Positions 14,563 to 22,394 of a DNA stretch of 40,813 bases are shown here, in pieces. The stretch's first letter is position 1, and each line of letters opens with the position of its first letter. Source of the stretch: JAAYCB01 sp012744395. Its GTDB lineage: Bacteria; Planctomycetota; Planctomycetia; Pirellulales; Thermoguttaceae. The notes below the pieces were generated by a model, which made no database searches, was not told where the DNA came from, and saw nothing but the letters and a program-made list of their open reading frames with translations. The position numbers and the translations under genes are program-made. The stretch is taken from assembly GCA_028703175.1 (NCBI GenBank), contig JAQVNJ010000043.1, positions 1 through 40,813 on the forward strand. The letters are read 5' to 3'.

Positions 14563-15173
14563 CGCGGCACCGCCTCGCCGCCGGGCCGCAAGTCAACCGG
14601 AAATCGGCGGGCAGAGGTCTGCAAGCGGGCCCCGTCGCGCGAGCAGGTTGGCGGGCCGTGGAGTGGGTTCATAAGGCATCGCCCGCTGATTGGGGGCTCT
14701 CATGCCGCTTGGGGCTCGCCGGGTTCCCAAGCCGCCGCGTAACCATCCGGCTGTGTGTCTAGTGATCGCCGTGCAGGATCGGCGGCAACGGCGGCCGCGA
14801 CGAGCCGGCCAGTCCGGCAGCGCTTCATTCTAACATGACGGCTGCGTGTCGATCACCCCGCAAGGCGCGCGGGGGCCGGGATGGCGGCGGAGCGGGGTCG
14901 CCTCCGCTGCCGTTCCGGCGGGGCGGATCGCCGCCCGATTGCGCCGCCGGGGATCGCCGCGAATCAGGAAGAGCCGGCGGACTGCTCGCGGCGGCGGGGG
15001 GCGGTCTTTCCGGTGTTTTCCCGCATCGCGCGGCGTCTTCGACCCGCTCGGCGAGCCGAACCTGCTGGTAACCCGGCCTGCTTGGCGGTATAAAGAAGGC
15101 TTCCGCCCGGCCTGAACACGGCAGCTTTCTCCAGGCGGATTTAGTGGAATACCCATGGCGCGAGCGACTCCAG
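14563..15173. other. Divergent intergenic region of about 600 bp
   Basis: This separates btuF (minus) from lutA (plus). Several open frames exist, but none has family similarity, a ribosome-binding site or plausible protein composition. A TATAAA at 15089-15094 could be a -10 element for lutA. The btuF side shows GC-rich inverted repeats and a GGGAACCCGG segment on the minus strand, but no B12-box-like GCCACTG. No RNA is called. Confidence 0.4.
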
Positions 15174-15944
15174 ATGATCCAGCCAATACACAGTTCTTCC
15201 GGCCCGGGCGACTATCCCACGTATGAGCCGGGCGAGACGGTCGCCCTGTTCATCCCCTGCTACATCGACCAGTTCTTCCCGCAGATCGGCGAGGCGACGG
15301 CCCGGTTGCTGACCCGCTATGGCATTCCGCTGGCGTACCCGGACGAGCAGACCTGCTGCGGGCAGCCGGCGTTCAACTCGGGCTATTGGGAAGAGGCGCG
15401 GGGCGTGATCCACCATTTCTGCAAGGCATTCGAGCCCTACAAGTGGATTGTCAGCCCGTCCGGCTCGTGCACGGCCATGTGCCGGGTGTTCTTCGAGCAG
15501 GTCGACCCGGATGAGCGGATCGTGGGCGTCGGCCGCCGGGTATTCGAACTGACCGAGTTTCTCGTAAATGTGCTCGGGGTGACCGACACGGGCGCTCGTT
15601 TCCCCCACAAGGTGACGATGCACAGCGGTTGTCACGGGCGGCGCGAACTGGGCATCCTCCAGCAGCCGCTCGCCCTGCTGCAAAACATCCGCGAGATCGA
15701 TTACCGGGAGTTGCCCAACATCGAGGAATGCTGCGGGTTTGGCGGAACATTCAGCGTGAAGATGCCGGGCACGTCGCTCGCGATGGGAAAAAGCAAGGTG
15801 GAGAACATCGTCAAGACCGGGGCCGATGTCGTCACCTCGGTTGACATCAGCTGCCTGATGCACATCGGCGGGATGCTCCGCCGCGACAAGGCCACGCGGC
15901 ACATCCGCTGCATGCACATCGCCGAGCTGCTCGTGCAGGAGTAG
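15174..15944 (+). CDS. lutA: L-lactate utilisation protein A (cysteine-rich CCG-domain subunit)
   Basis: The product starting at ATG 15174 has 256 residues; a GTG at 15144 would add ten. It has the family opening VALFIPCYIDQFFPQIGEATARLL and two cysteine-rich CCG motifs: TCCGQPAFNSGYW and ECCGFGGTFSVK. It also has SGSCTAM and MHSGCHGRRELG. Such motifs hold an iron-sulfur or related cluster in LutA/YkgE and heterodisulfide-reductase-like subunits. With LutB and LutC it forms a cytoplasmic, membrane-associated system oxidising L-lactate to pyruvate. The order lutA-lutB-lutC on one strand supports the assignment. No lactate permease or regulator is nearby. Confidence 0.88.
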   Translation: MIQPIHSSSGPGDYPTYEPGETVALFIPCYIDQFFPQIGEATARLLTRYGIPLAYPDEQTCCGQPAFNSGYWEEARGVIHHFCKAFEPYKWIVSPSGSCTAMCRVFFEQVDPDERIVGVGRRVFELTEFLVNVLGVTDTGARFPHKVTMHSGCHGRRELGILQQPLALLQNIREIDYRELPNIEECCGFGGTFSVKMPGTSLAMGKSKVENIVKTGADVVTSVDISCLMHIGGMLRRDKATRHIRCMHIAELLVQE

Positions 15945-15950
15945 GAAGAG

Positions 15951-15971
15951 GGTTCACGGTTCAGGGTTCCG
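15951..15971 (+). repeat. Heptamer repeat, 3 copies of GGTTC-type units
   Basis: GGTTCAC, GGTTCAG and GGTTCCG follow one another directly after lutA. They face inverted heptamers at 16076-16115, with the REP-like repeats in between. Confidence 0.7.
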
Positions 15972-15985
15972 TTGATACTTCTGGG

Positions 15986-16048
15986 TTGGGAACGAGGCGG
16001 CGAGACAATCGTAGAATGTGCGTTCCCAAGCTGGAGCTTGGGAACGAG
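15986..16048 (+). repeat. REP-like repeat pair (partial copy plus full copy)
   Basis: TTGGGAACGAGG at 15986-15997 is the right end of the repeat. A full palindromic copy with arms GTTCCCAAGCT and AGCTTGGGAAC occupies 16022-16045, followed by GAGG. They fill most of the lutA-lutB spacer. Confidence 0.75.
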
Positions 16049-16075
16049 GAGAAGGAGAGAACGTGGCATGAAAGA

Positions 16076-16115
16076 CTGAACCCCGAACCCCGAACCTTTT
16101 TCTGAACCCCGAACC
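16076..16115 (-). repeat. Inverted heptamer repeats (CTGAACC/CCGAACC)
   Basis: CTGAACC-CCGAACC-CCGAACC, then TTTTT, then CTGAACC-CCGAACC, ending seven bases before the lutB ATG. They are the reverse complement of the GGTTC-type heptamers at 15951-15971. Their position leaves no purine-rich ribosome-binding site before lutB. Confidence 0.7.
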
Positions 16116-16121
16116 CTTTCG

Positions 16122-17555
16122 ATGGGCAGTGACCAAATGCATCTTCAAGGCGCTCCGTTTTTGAAAGCCGAGAACGCGGGTCTTTACGAGCCTGCCGGCA
16201 GCCAGTCGATGGGGATTGCGGCCGAGCGATCGACCAGGCAGAACCAGGAGCTGATCGCCGCGATCCCCTATTTCCAGGAGTGGCGCAGGGCGGCCAGCGG
16301 GATCAAGGACTACGCGATCGGCAACCTGGACAAGCTGCTCGTCGAGTTCGAGAAGAACATTACCGCCCGGGGCGCCGTGGTCCACTGGGCCGAGACGGCG
16401 GAAGAGGCCAACCGGATCGTGCTCCAGATTGCCCAGGAACACAACGTCAAGACGGTGGTCAAGGCGAAATCGATGGTCAGCGAAGAGATGGAGCTGAACC
16501 ACGCCTTCGCCTCGGCGGGGATTCGCGCCCTGGAGACGGACCTGGGCGAGTACCTGGTGCAACTGGCCGGCCAGCGGCCGACGCACATCGTCACGCCGGC
16601 CCTGCATCTGTCGGCCGAGGACGTGGGCCGTCTGTTCGCCGATAAACTCGGCGAACCTTACACCGCCGAGCACCGGGAACTGACGGCGATCGCCCGGCGC
16701 CACCTCCGCGAAGAGTTCGTCAAGGCCGACATGGGGATGTCGGGCTGCAACTTCGGCATCGCCGACACGGGTACGTTCGTCGTGGTCGAGAACGAGGGCA
16801 ACGCCGGCCTGTCGACGGCCGCGCCGCCGATCCACGTGGCCTTGATGGGCATCGAGAAGGTCCTCCCCAGCATCCACTACCTGCCGCAGTTCTTGAACGT
16901 GCTCGCCCGCAGTGGAACCGGCCAGAAACTGACGACCTACACGCACCTGTTCCACGGCGCCACGCCGGGCCGCAAGCTGCACATCGTGATCATCGACAAC
17001 GGACGGACCAAGATCCTCGCCGACCCGAAGGCCCGGATGAGCTTGTTCTGCATCCGCTGCGGCGCGTGCCTGAACGCCTGTCCGGTCTATCGCCGCGTGG
17101 GGGGCTGGGCCTATGGCTGGGTTTATCCGGGCCCGATCGGCGCGGTGATCGTGCCGCAGATGGTCGGTCTGGAGCAGGCGGGCAAGCTGCCGTTCGCCTC
17201 CTCGCTTTGCGGGGCCTGCAACGAGGTCTGCCCGGTGAAGATCGACATCCCGCACCAGTTGGTCCACCTCCGCCACCGCGCGGTCAACGAGCGCTCGCCG
17301 ATGAACTTGTGGACCGAGCGGCTCCTCTGGCAGGCATGGTCGTGGATGTTCCGCGGCCGGCGGCGCTACAAGCTGGCGATGGCCGTGGTCAAGATGGGCA
17401 TCCGCATCGCGCCGTTTCTGCCCTGGCACCCCGACAAGCTGGGCGCATGGACGCGCGGGCGGGAACTGCCGGAGATTCCGCCGCAGGGCAGTTTCCGCCG
17501 TTGGTGGCGGACGACCGGCGCGAACTTGAAACCCGCCGACAGAAACACCCCGTAG
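16122..17555 (+). CDS. lutB: L-lactate utilisation protein B (LUD domain plus ferredoxin-like domain)
   Basis: The 477-residue product has an N-terminal LUD domain: FEKNITARGAVVHWAETAEEAN, VVKAKSMVSEEMELN, ALETDLGEYLVQLAGQRPTHIV and GIADTGTFVVVENEGNAG. A double 4Fe-4S ferredoxin region follows, with CIRCGACLNACPVY and CGACNEVCPVKI. The C-terminal part, around WMFRGRRRYKLAM, is the usual LutB tail. LutB relays electrons in L-lactate oxidation. The ATG at 16122 abuts a repeat element and lacks a visible Shine-Dalgarno, so translation may depend on the leader. The stop codon lies inside a second kind of hairpin repeat at 17552-17575. Confidence 0.92.
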   Translation: MGSDQMHLQGAPFLKAENAGLYEPAGSQSMGIAAERSTRQNQELIAAIPYFQEWRRAASGIKDYAIGNLDKLLVEFEKNITARGAVVHWAETAEEANRIVLQIAQEHNVKTVVKAKSMVSEEMELNHAFASAGIRALETDLGEYLVQLAGQRPTHIVTPALHLSAEDVGRLFADKLGEPYTAEHRELTAIARRHLREEFVKADMGMSGCNFGIADTGTFVVVENEGNAGLSTAAPPIHVALMGIEKVLPSIHYLPQFLNVLARSGTGQKLTTYTHLFHGATPGRKLHIVIIDNGRTKILADPKARMSLFCIRCGACLNACPVYRRVGGWAYGWVYPGPIGAVIVPQMVGLEQAGKLPFASSLCGACNEVCPVKIDIPHQLVHLRHRAVNERSPMNLWTERLLWQAWSWMFRGRRRYKLAMAVVKMGIRIAPFLPWHPDKLGAWTRGRELPEIPPQGSFRRWWRTTGANLKPADRNTP

Positions 17556-17575
17556 GACGGGTCTTGCGGCCCGTC
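17552..17575 (+). repeat. GTAGGACGGGTC hairpin repeat, copy 1
   Basis: GTAGGACGGGTC, TTGCG, GCCCGTC: the arms GACGGG and CCCGTC pair around a short loop. It contains the TAG stop codon of lutB. Confidence 0.7.
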
Positions 17576-17592
17576 GCAGTACGATCCATCGC

Positions 17593-17616
17593 GTAGGACG
17601 GGTCTCCCGGCCCGTC
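17593..17616 (+). repeat. GTAGGACGGGTC hairpin repeat, copy 2
   Basis: The same unit, with loop bases changed to TCCCG, 41 bp after copy 1. Direct orientation. Together the two fill the lutB-lutC spacer. Confidence 0.7.
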
Positions 17617-17652
17617 GGTGCACTGATTGACTCTCCCCCAAAAGTGACCACC

Positions 17653-18303
17653 ATGAGCAGCCGCAACGCCATCCTCTCCCGCATTCGCAAGTTGCTGGCG
17701 GGCGAACCCGAGCGCCAATTGCCGCCGATCCCCGAGGTCTGGCCGATCGAGAACCCGCCGGTGGAGAAGATGGTCGAGCGGTTCACCGCCGAACTGGAGG
17801 CGATTGCCGGCGAGGTCCAGCGCGCGGCGACGATCGAGCAAGCTGCGCAGAAGCTGAGCGCGGTGGTGGATGAATTGGGGGCCGAGCGGATCGGCCGGAC
17901 GGATCATCCGCTCTGTGAGGAATTGACGGCCGGTCTGCCCGGCGAGCGGTTCATCATCGGCCAGGACGATCCCGACCCGAAGCAACTCGCCGAGTTGCCG
18001 GCCGGGCTGATTGCGGCCGACACGCTGCTGGCCGACACGGGCAGCGCGATGATCGCCTGCGCGACCCCGCATCACCGCCTGATGTGCTACTTGCCGCCGG
18101 TCTGCATCGTGGTTGCCAAGACGAGCCAGCTGGTCGAACACCTGCCGGCGGCCTGGGAGAAGATCGCCGCGCGGGTGGCGGATCCGGGTCTGCGCGGCGA
18201 GTTCGTGTTCGTCACCGGGCCGAGCCGCACGGCCGATATCGAGAAGATCCTGATTCTCGGCGTCCACGGGCCGAAACGGCTGATTGTCCTGCTGGTGGGG
18301 TGA
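17653..18303 (+). CDS. lutC: L-lactate utilisation protein C (LUD-domain subunit)
   Basis: ATG at 17653 gives 216 residues; a GTG at 17644 is possible. The opening SSRNAILSRIRKLLAG and the central 'AGLIAADTLLADTGSAMIACATPHHRLMCYLPPVCIVV' match LutC/YkgG. The ending 'GEFVFVTGPSRTADIEKILILGVHGPKRLIVLLV' is the strongest part, with the conserved TGPSRTADIE segment. It is the third component of the L-lactate-oxidising complex. The spacer of about 90 bp from lutB is filled by the two hairpin repeats. A spacer of about 295 bp without recognisable features follows before the aminotransferase gene. Confidence 0.9.
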   Translation: MSSRNAILSRIRKLLAGEPERQLPPIPEVWPIENPPVEKMVERFTAELEAIAGEVQRAATIEQAAQKLSAVVDELGAERIGRTDHPLCEELTAGLPGERFIIGQDDPDPKQLAELPAGLIAADTLLADTGSAMIACATPHHRLMCYLPPVCIVVAKTSQLVEHLPAAWEKIAARVADPGLRGEFVFVTGPSRTADIEKILILGVHGPKRLIVLLVG

Positions 18304-18598
18304 TGCGCGGCGCGTCGTTGGGGCAACTCCCCGCCGTCACAAGCGGCAGCAACGGCCCCTGCCATCCGCTGGCGGGCGCGATCCCGGTCTGGCCTTCCAC
18401 GCGCCGTGTGGTAATTATTCAGGAGGGCCTGGCTGCCGGACCTTGGTGATCCTCGCGCTGCCCGGCCCGCCCGGTTCCGCCAGGTGGTCGATGGCCGATC
18501 GGGTGCACGGCTTTACAGCCTCCCCTCCATCCCTCATCATGCATGGGGTGGAGTCGTGTGGCCGAATGCGACTTGCCCCCCCATAGTATGACGAAACG

Positions 18599-19861
18599 AT
18601 GAGCGACGATTCCAAACCGATCAGTCTGAACCGGCAATTCACGATCCCCGTGGCAGACCGGGTGCTGCGCCTGCCGCCCTACCTGTTTGCGAAAATCAAC
18701 AAGTTGATGTATGAGAAGCGTCGCGCGGGCGCCGACGTGATCGACCTGGGGATGGGGAACCCCTCCGACGCCCCCGAGCCGATGGTGATCGACAAGCTGA
18801 TCGAGGCCGCCCAGGATGCGAAGAATCACGGTTACAGCCATTCCCTGGGTCTGGCCAGCCTCCGCCGCGAAGTGGCCAGCAAGTACTTCAAGCATTACGG
18901 CGTGCGGCTGGATCCTGAGAGCGAGGTGGTGGCATGCCTTGGTTCCAAAGAGGGGTTCAGCCACATATGCCTGGCGCTGATGGGTCCGGGCGATACGGCG
19001 ATCGTGCCCGCCCCTTCCTACCCGGCGCACATCTACGCGGTGGCCCTGGCGGCCGGCAACGAGATTCTTCTGGATGTCGCCGACCCCGAGAAATTCCTCT
19101 CCAATGTGGCCTTCACCTGCCAGCACCTTTATCCCAAGCCGAAGCTCCTGATCGTCAATTTTCCCCACAACCCCTCGGCGACGACGGTCGAACCGGAGTT
19201 CTTCGTGGAGGTCGTCCAGCTGGCGAAGCGCTACGAGCTGATGGTGATCAGCGATTTCGCCTACGCCGACGTGGCCTACGACGGATATCAGCCGCCCAGC
19301 TTCCTCTCCACGCCGGGAGCGATCGAGGTGGGCGTCGAGTTCACCACGATGAGCAAGGGCTACAACATGGCCGGCTGGCGGGTGGGGTTCTGCGCCGGAA
19401 ACGCGGAGATGGTCCGCGCCCTGTCGACAATCAAGACGTACTACGACTATGGTATGTTTGCCCCGATCCAGATCGCCGCGATTCTGGCCCTCAGGCACAC
19501 CGACGCCGCCGTGGAACGGCAGTCGCTCGTCTACCAGGGCCGCCGCGACGTGCTCTGCGACGGGCTGGAACGGCTCGGTTGGCCGATCACGCGTCCGCGG
19601 GCGTCGATGTTCGTCTGGGCCAAGATGCCCGACGCTTGGGCGAGCCGGATGTCGTCGATTGATTTCGCCATGAAACTGCTCCAGGAGGCCGACGTGGCCG
19701 TGAGCCCCGGCGCGGGGTTCGGCCCGGCGGGCGAGGGCCATCTGCGGATGTCGCTCGTGGAAAACGAAGAGCGGCTGCGGCAAGCGGTCCGCCAGATCGG
19801 CCGCTGTCTGGGCAGCACCACCGCCGACCAGAAGCCGCTCGCCGCGCGGATCGGAACGTGA
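18599..19861 (+). CDS. Class I/II PLP-dependent aminotransferase (AlaC-like)
   Basis: A 420-residue fold-type I aminotransferase. It has DVIDLGMGNPSDAPE near the substrate-binding N-terminus, HGYSHSLGLASLRREVA, a PAPSYPAHIYA segment, NFPHNPSATT with the PLP-binding Asn, ISDFAYAD and the Schiff-base lysine Lys253 in TMSKGYNMAGWRVGF. The C-terminal SPGAGFGPAGEGHLRMSLVENEERLRQA includes the carboxylate-binding Arg. These features fit the AlaC/YfdZ group, which makes alanine from glutamate and pyruvate; a methionine- or aspartate-related activity is also possible. It lies just upstream of carA on the same strand, a 62-bp gap, so co-transcription is plausible. Confidence 0.85.
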   Translation: MSDDSKPISLNRQFTIPVADRVLRLPPYLFAKINKLMYEKRRAGADVIDLGMGNPSDAPEPMVIDKLIEAAQDAKNHGYSHSLGLASLRREVASKYFKHYGVRLDPESEVVACLGSKEGFSHICLALMGPGDTAIVPAPSYPAHIYAVALAAGNEILLDVADPEKFLSNVAFTCQHLYPKPKLLIVNFPHNPSATTVEPEFFVEVVQLAKRYELMVISDFAYADVAYDGYQPPSFLSTPGAIEVGVEFTTMSKGYNMAGWRVGFCAGNAEMVRALSTIKTYYDYGMFAPIQIAAILALRHTDAAVERQSLVYQGRRDVLCDGLERLGWPITRPRASMFVWAKMPDAWASRMSSIDFAMKLLQEADVAVSPGAGFGPAGEGHLRMSLVENEERLRQAVRQIGRCLGSTTADQKPLAARIGT

Positions 19862-19923
19862 AACGCGGCGGTTGCCGCACGATTGCCCGCCACCCCTAAG
19901 GCTCCGCTTCTCCCCTTTCTCCG

Positions 19924-21054
19924 ATGATCAACGCAGCAAAGACAGCCAAGCTGGCGCTTGAGGATGGAACCGTCTTCACGGGAAATGCCTTCGGCGCCGA
20001 GGGCGAGGCGGACGGCGAGGTCTGCTTCAACACGTCGATGACCGGCTACCAGGAGATCCTCACCGATCCGAGCTACCGCGGCCAGATCGTGGCCCTGACC
20101 TATCCGGAGATCGGCAATTATGGCGTGAACGCCGAGGACGTGGAGAGTTGGAGGCCCCACCTGGCCGGCTTCGTGGTCCGGCATTGCAGCCGCCATGCGA
20201 GCAGTTTCCGATCGTCGGGCGCCCTGGGGGACTACCTGGCGGCCAATCGGATTGTGGGCATTGAGGGGATCGACACGCGGGCGCTCGTTCGCCGCCTGCG
20301 CATCCGGGGCGCGATGCGGGGCGTTCTGTCAACGACGGATCTGGACGACGGCCGGCTGGTTGCCAAGGCGCAAGCCAGCCCGGGGCTCGTCGGCCGCGAC
20401 CTGGTGCGAGAAGTGATTCCCCCAGCGGCGATCCCCTGGAACGAGCCCTTGAATCGCTGGGTGAAGCTCGTCGAGGCCCCGCACGTTGCGGTCGGGCCTG
20501 ACGCTGCCCACGTGGTCGCCCTGGACTACGGAATGAAGTGGAATATCGCCCGGCACCTGTTCGACATGGGATGCCGCGTGACGATCCTGCCGGGCACGGC
20601 GACGGCCAGCGAGATTCTCGACCTGGAGCCCGACGGCGTCTTCCTTTCCAACGGCCCGGGGGATCCCGAGCCGCTCGTCTATGCCCAGGAGACGATCCGC
20701 GGCCTGCTTGGCAGGAAGCCGATCTTCGGCATCTGCCTGGGCCATCAACTCCTCTGCCTGGCGGCGGGGGCGCGGACATACAAGCTCAAGTTCGGCCACC
20801 GCGGCGCTAATCAGCCGGTCCAGAACCTTGAGGACAGCCGGGTCGAAATCACCTGCCAGAACCACGGCTTCGCGGTGGAAGCCGAAAGCCTGCCCGGCGA
20901 TCTGGAGGTGACCCACGTGAACCTCAACGACAAGACGATCGAGGGCATCCGCCACAAGACGCTGCCCGCCTTCAGCGTCCAGTACCACCCCGAGGCGTCG
21001 TCGGGCCCCCACGACAGCGGCTACCTGTTTGCGCGGTTCAAGGGGATGTTGTAG
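19924..21054 (+). CDS. carA: Carbamoyl-phosphate synthase small (glutamine amidotransferase) subunit
   Basis: A 376-residue protein. The N-terminal domain has LALEDGTVFTGNAFGAEGEADGEVCFNTSMTGYQEILTDPSY and the class I amidotransferase domain follows. The triad is Cys271 in FGICLGHQ, His355 and Glu357 in QYHPEAS. GIEGIDTRALVRRLR and LDYGMKWNIAR are also CarA-specific. It supplies ammonia from glutamine to CarB for arginine and pyrimidine synthesis in the cytoplasm. No carB is adjacent, which means the large subunit must be encoded elsewhere. A hairpin follows the stop codon. Confidence 0.96.
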   Translation: MINAAKTAKLALEDGTVFTGNAFGAEGEADGEVCFNTSMTGYQEILTDPSYRGQIVALTYPEIGNYGVNAEDVESWRPHLAGFVVRHCSRHASSFRSSGALGDYLAANRIVGIEGIDTRALVRRLRIRGAMRGVLSTTDLDDGRLVAKAQASPGLVGRDLVREVIPPAAIPWNEPLNRWVKLVEAPHVAVGPDAAHVVALDYGMKWNIARHLFDMGCRVTILPGTATASEILDLEPDGVFLSNGPGDPEPLVYAQETIRGLLGRKPIFGICLGHQLLCLAAGARTYKLKFGHRGANQPVQNLEDSRVEITCQNHGFAVEAESLPGDLEVTHVNLNDKTIEGIRHKTLPAFSVQYHPEASSGPHDSGYLFARFKGML

Positions 21055-21058
21055 GCCT

Positions 21059-21081
21059 GGCGGAAGGGGATTCGTTCCGCC
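21059..21081. terminator. Hairpin between convergent carA and htrA-like genes
   Basis: GGCGGAA and TTCCGCC pair perfectly over 7 bp around a 9-base loop, five bases after the carA stop. No T-run follows. Confidence 0.4.
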
Positions 21082-21132
21082 GCGCCCCGGGGCGGACGCG
21101 CGGCGATCAGCGCGGCCGGCTTTCCACGCGGC

Positions 21133-22308
21133 TCATTCATCGGCGTCGAGCACGACGGGCACGGCGACCTGGCTGTCTTCGCGGATCACGTTGACGATCA
21201 CCTTCTCGCCCGGTTGGCGGCTTTCGACCGCCGCGAGGAACTCCTCGACGGTTTCGATCGGCTTGCCGTCGATGCCGATGATGACGTCCGCGGCGGAACG
21301 GTTCAAGACGGTCTGTTCCCAGACATAGTGGCCTTGGCGGACGCGGCGGCGCTCGATTTGCGGGCCTTGGAGCCCGGCGCGCTCGGCGGCGCCGCCGGGG
21401 GTGAGCTGCACGATCAGCAGGCCGTGATCCATCTGCGAGACGCTCTCGATGCCGATATTCGCGCGGACGACGCGCCCCTTGGCAATCAACTGGGGGACGA
21501 TCCTGGCGATCGTGTTGATGGGGATGGCAAACCCGATGCCGGCGCTCTCCTGCGTCTTGCTGGCGATCGCCTGGTTCATGCCGATCATCCGGGCGGAGGT
21601 GTCGAGCAGCGGGCCGCCCGAGTTGCCCGGGTTGATGTCGGCGTCGATCTGGATCATCTGGTCGATGCGGCGGTATCGCCGCGGGCTGGGCAGTTGGCGG
21701 TTGAGGCTGGAAATGATCCCGGTGCTCAGGGTCCGCTGCAACCCGAAGGGGTTGCCGATCGCGTAGACCCGCTGGCCCACGAGGAGATCGGCCGAATCGC
21801 CGAAACGGACCGGGAACAGGGAGTCCTGCGAGGCCTCGATCTGGAGCACGGCCACGTCGGTGGTGCTGTCGACGCCGACGACCTGGGCATCGTAGGACTT
21901 GCCGTCGAACAGGGTCACCTGGATTTGCCGGGCGTCTTCGATGACGTGGAAGTTGGTGATAATCCGGCCTTGCTTGTCGATCACCACCCCGCTGCCGGCC
22001 CCTTCGGAAGGGACGGCAAACATGAAGAAGCCGTCGCTCTGAACGCTTCGCGTGCTGATGTTGACGACACTACGGTTGACCGCTTCGTAGACGCGGATAT
22101 TGACTTTCTCATCCTCGGTGAGGCCCTCGTAGCTGGGCGGAGGCGACGGGGAGAGGGGGACGAGCTGGGTCGGCGGGAGCGGTGGACCGGCGTCTTCCTG
22201 GGCCCGCGTCTGGCCGGCGGGATCGGGATCGCCCGTGACGTAGACGGCCGTCAGCGCGCCGACCGCCGCCGAGAGCATACAAAGCATGAGGATCTGCCGA
22301 TGGACCAT
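21133..22308 (-). CDS. HtrA/DegP-like serine protease with one PDZ domain
   Basis: The ATG complementary to 22306-22308 (MVHRQILMLC) has AAGGG eight bases upstream; an earlier ATG at 22341 is possible but its Shine-Dalgarno would be too close. The 391-residue product has an N-terminal membrane anchor (ILMLCMLSAAVGALTAVYV), a Pro-rich linker and a trypsin-like domain with the triad His121, Asp151 and Ser230 (GNSGGPL). A single PDZ domain follows, with LTPGGAAERAGLQGP and DVIIGIDGKPIETVEEF. Such proteases degrade misfolded envelope proteins or act in stress signalling. The gene lies 86 bp downstream of argA on the same strand. Confidence 0.9.
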   Translation of the reverse strand: MVHRQILMLCMLSAAVGALTAVYVTGDPDPAGQTRAQEDAGPPLPPTQLVPLSPSPPPSYEGLTEDEKVNIRVYEAVNRSVVNISTRSVQSDGFFMFAVPSEGAGSGVVIDKQGRIITNFHVIEDARQIQVTLFDGKSYDAQVVGVDSTTDVAVLQIEASQDSLFPVRFGDSADLLVGQRVYAIGNPFGLQRTLSTGIISSLNRQLPSPRRYRRIDQMIQIDADINPGNSGGPLLDTSARMIGMNQAIASKTQESAGIGFAIPINTIARIVPQLIAKGRVVRANIGIESVSQMDHGLLIVQLTPGGAAERAGLQGPQIERRRVRQGHYVWEQTVLNRSAADVIIGIDGKPIETVEEFLAAVESRQPGEKVIVNVIREDSQVAVPVVLDADE

Positions 22309-22394
22309 GGTTCGTACCCTTGTTGCCAGAGGGAAAGACATCTTCCCTGATCATAGGCAATGCCTGCCGATCGGGCGAGGGCCTCGGCCGGCGG

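Noticed and set aside
14563..14860. Cobalamin riboswitch before btuF
   Set aside because: The minus strand has a GGGAACCCGG stretch and GC-rich hairpins, but no B12-box-like GCCACTG or the ordered helices of the class, so it was not called.
14830..15186. Minus-strand open frame of 118 codons upstream of btuF
   Set aside because: Arg/Pro-rich, no ribosome-binding site and no family pattern; likely noncoding.
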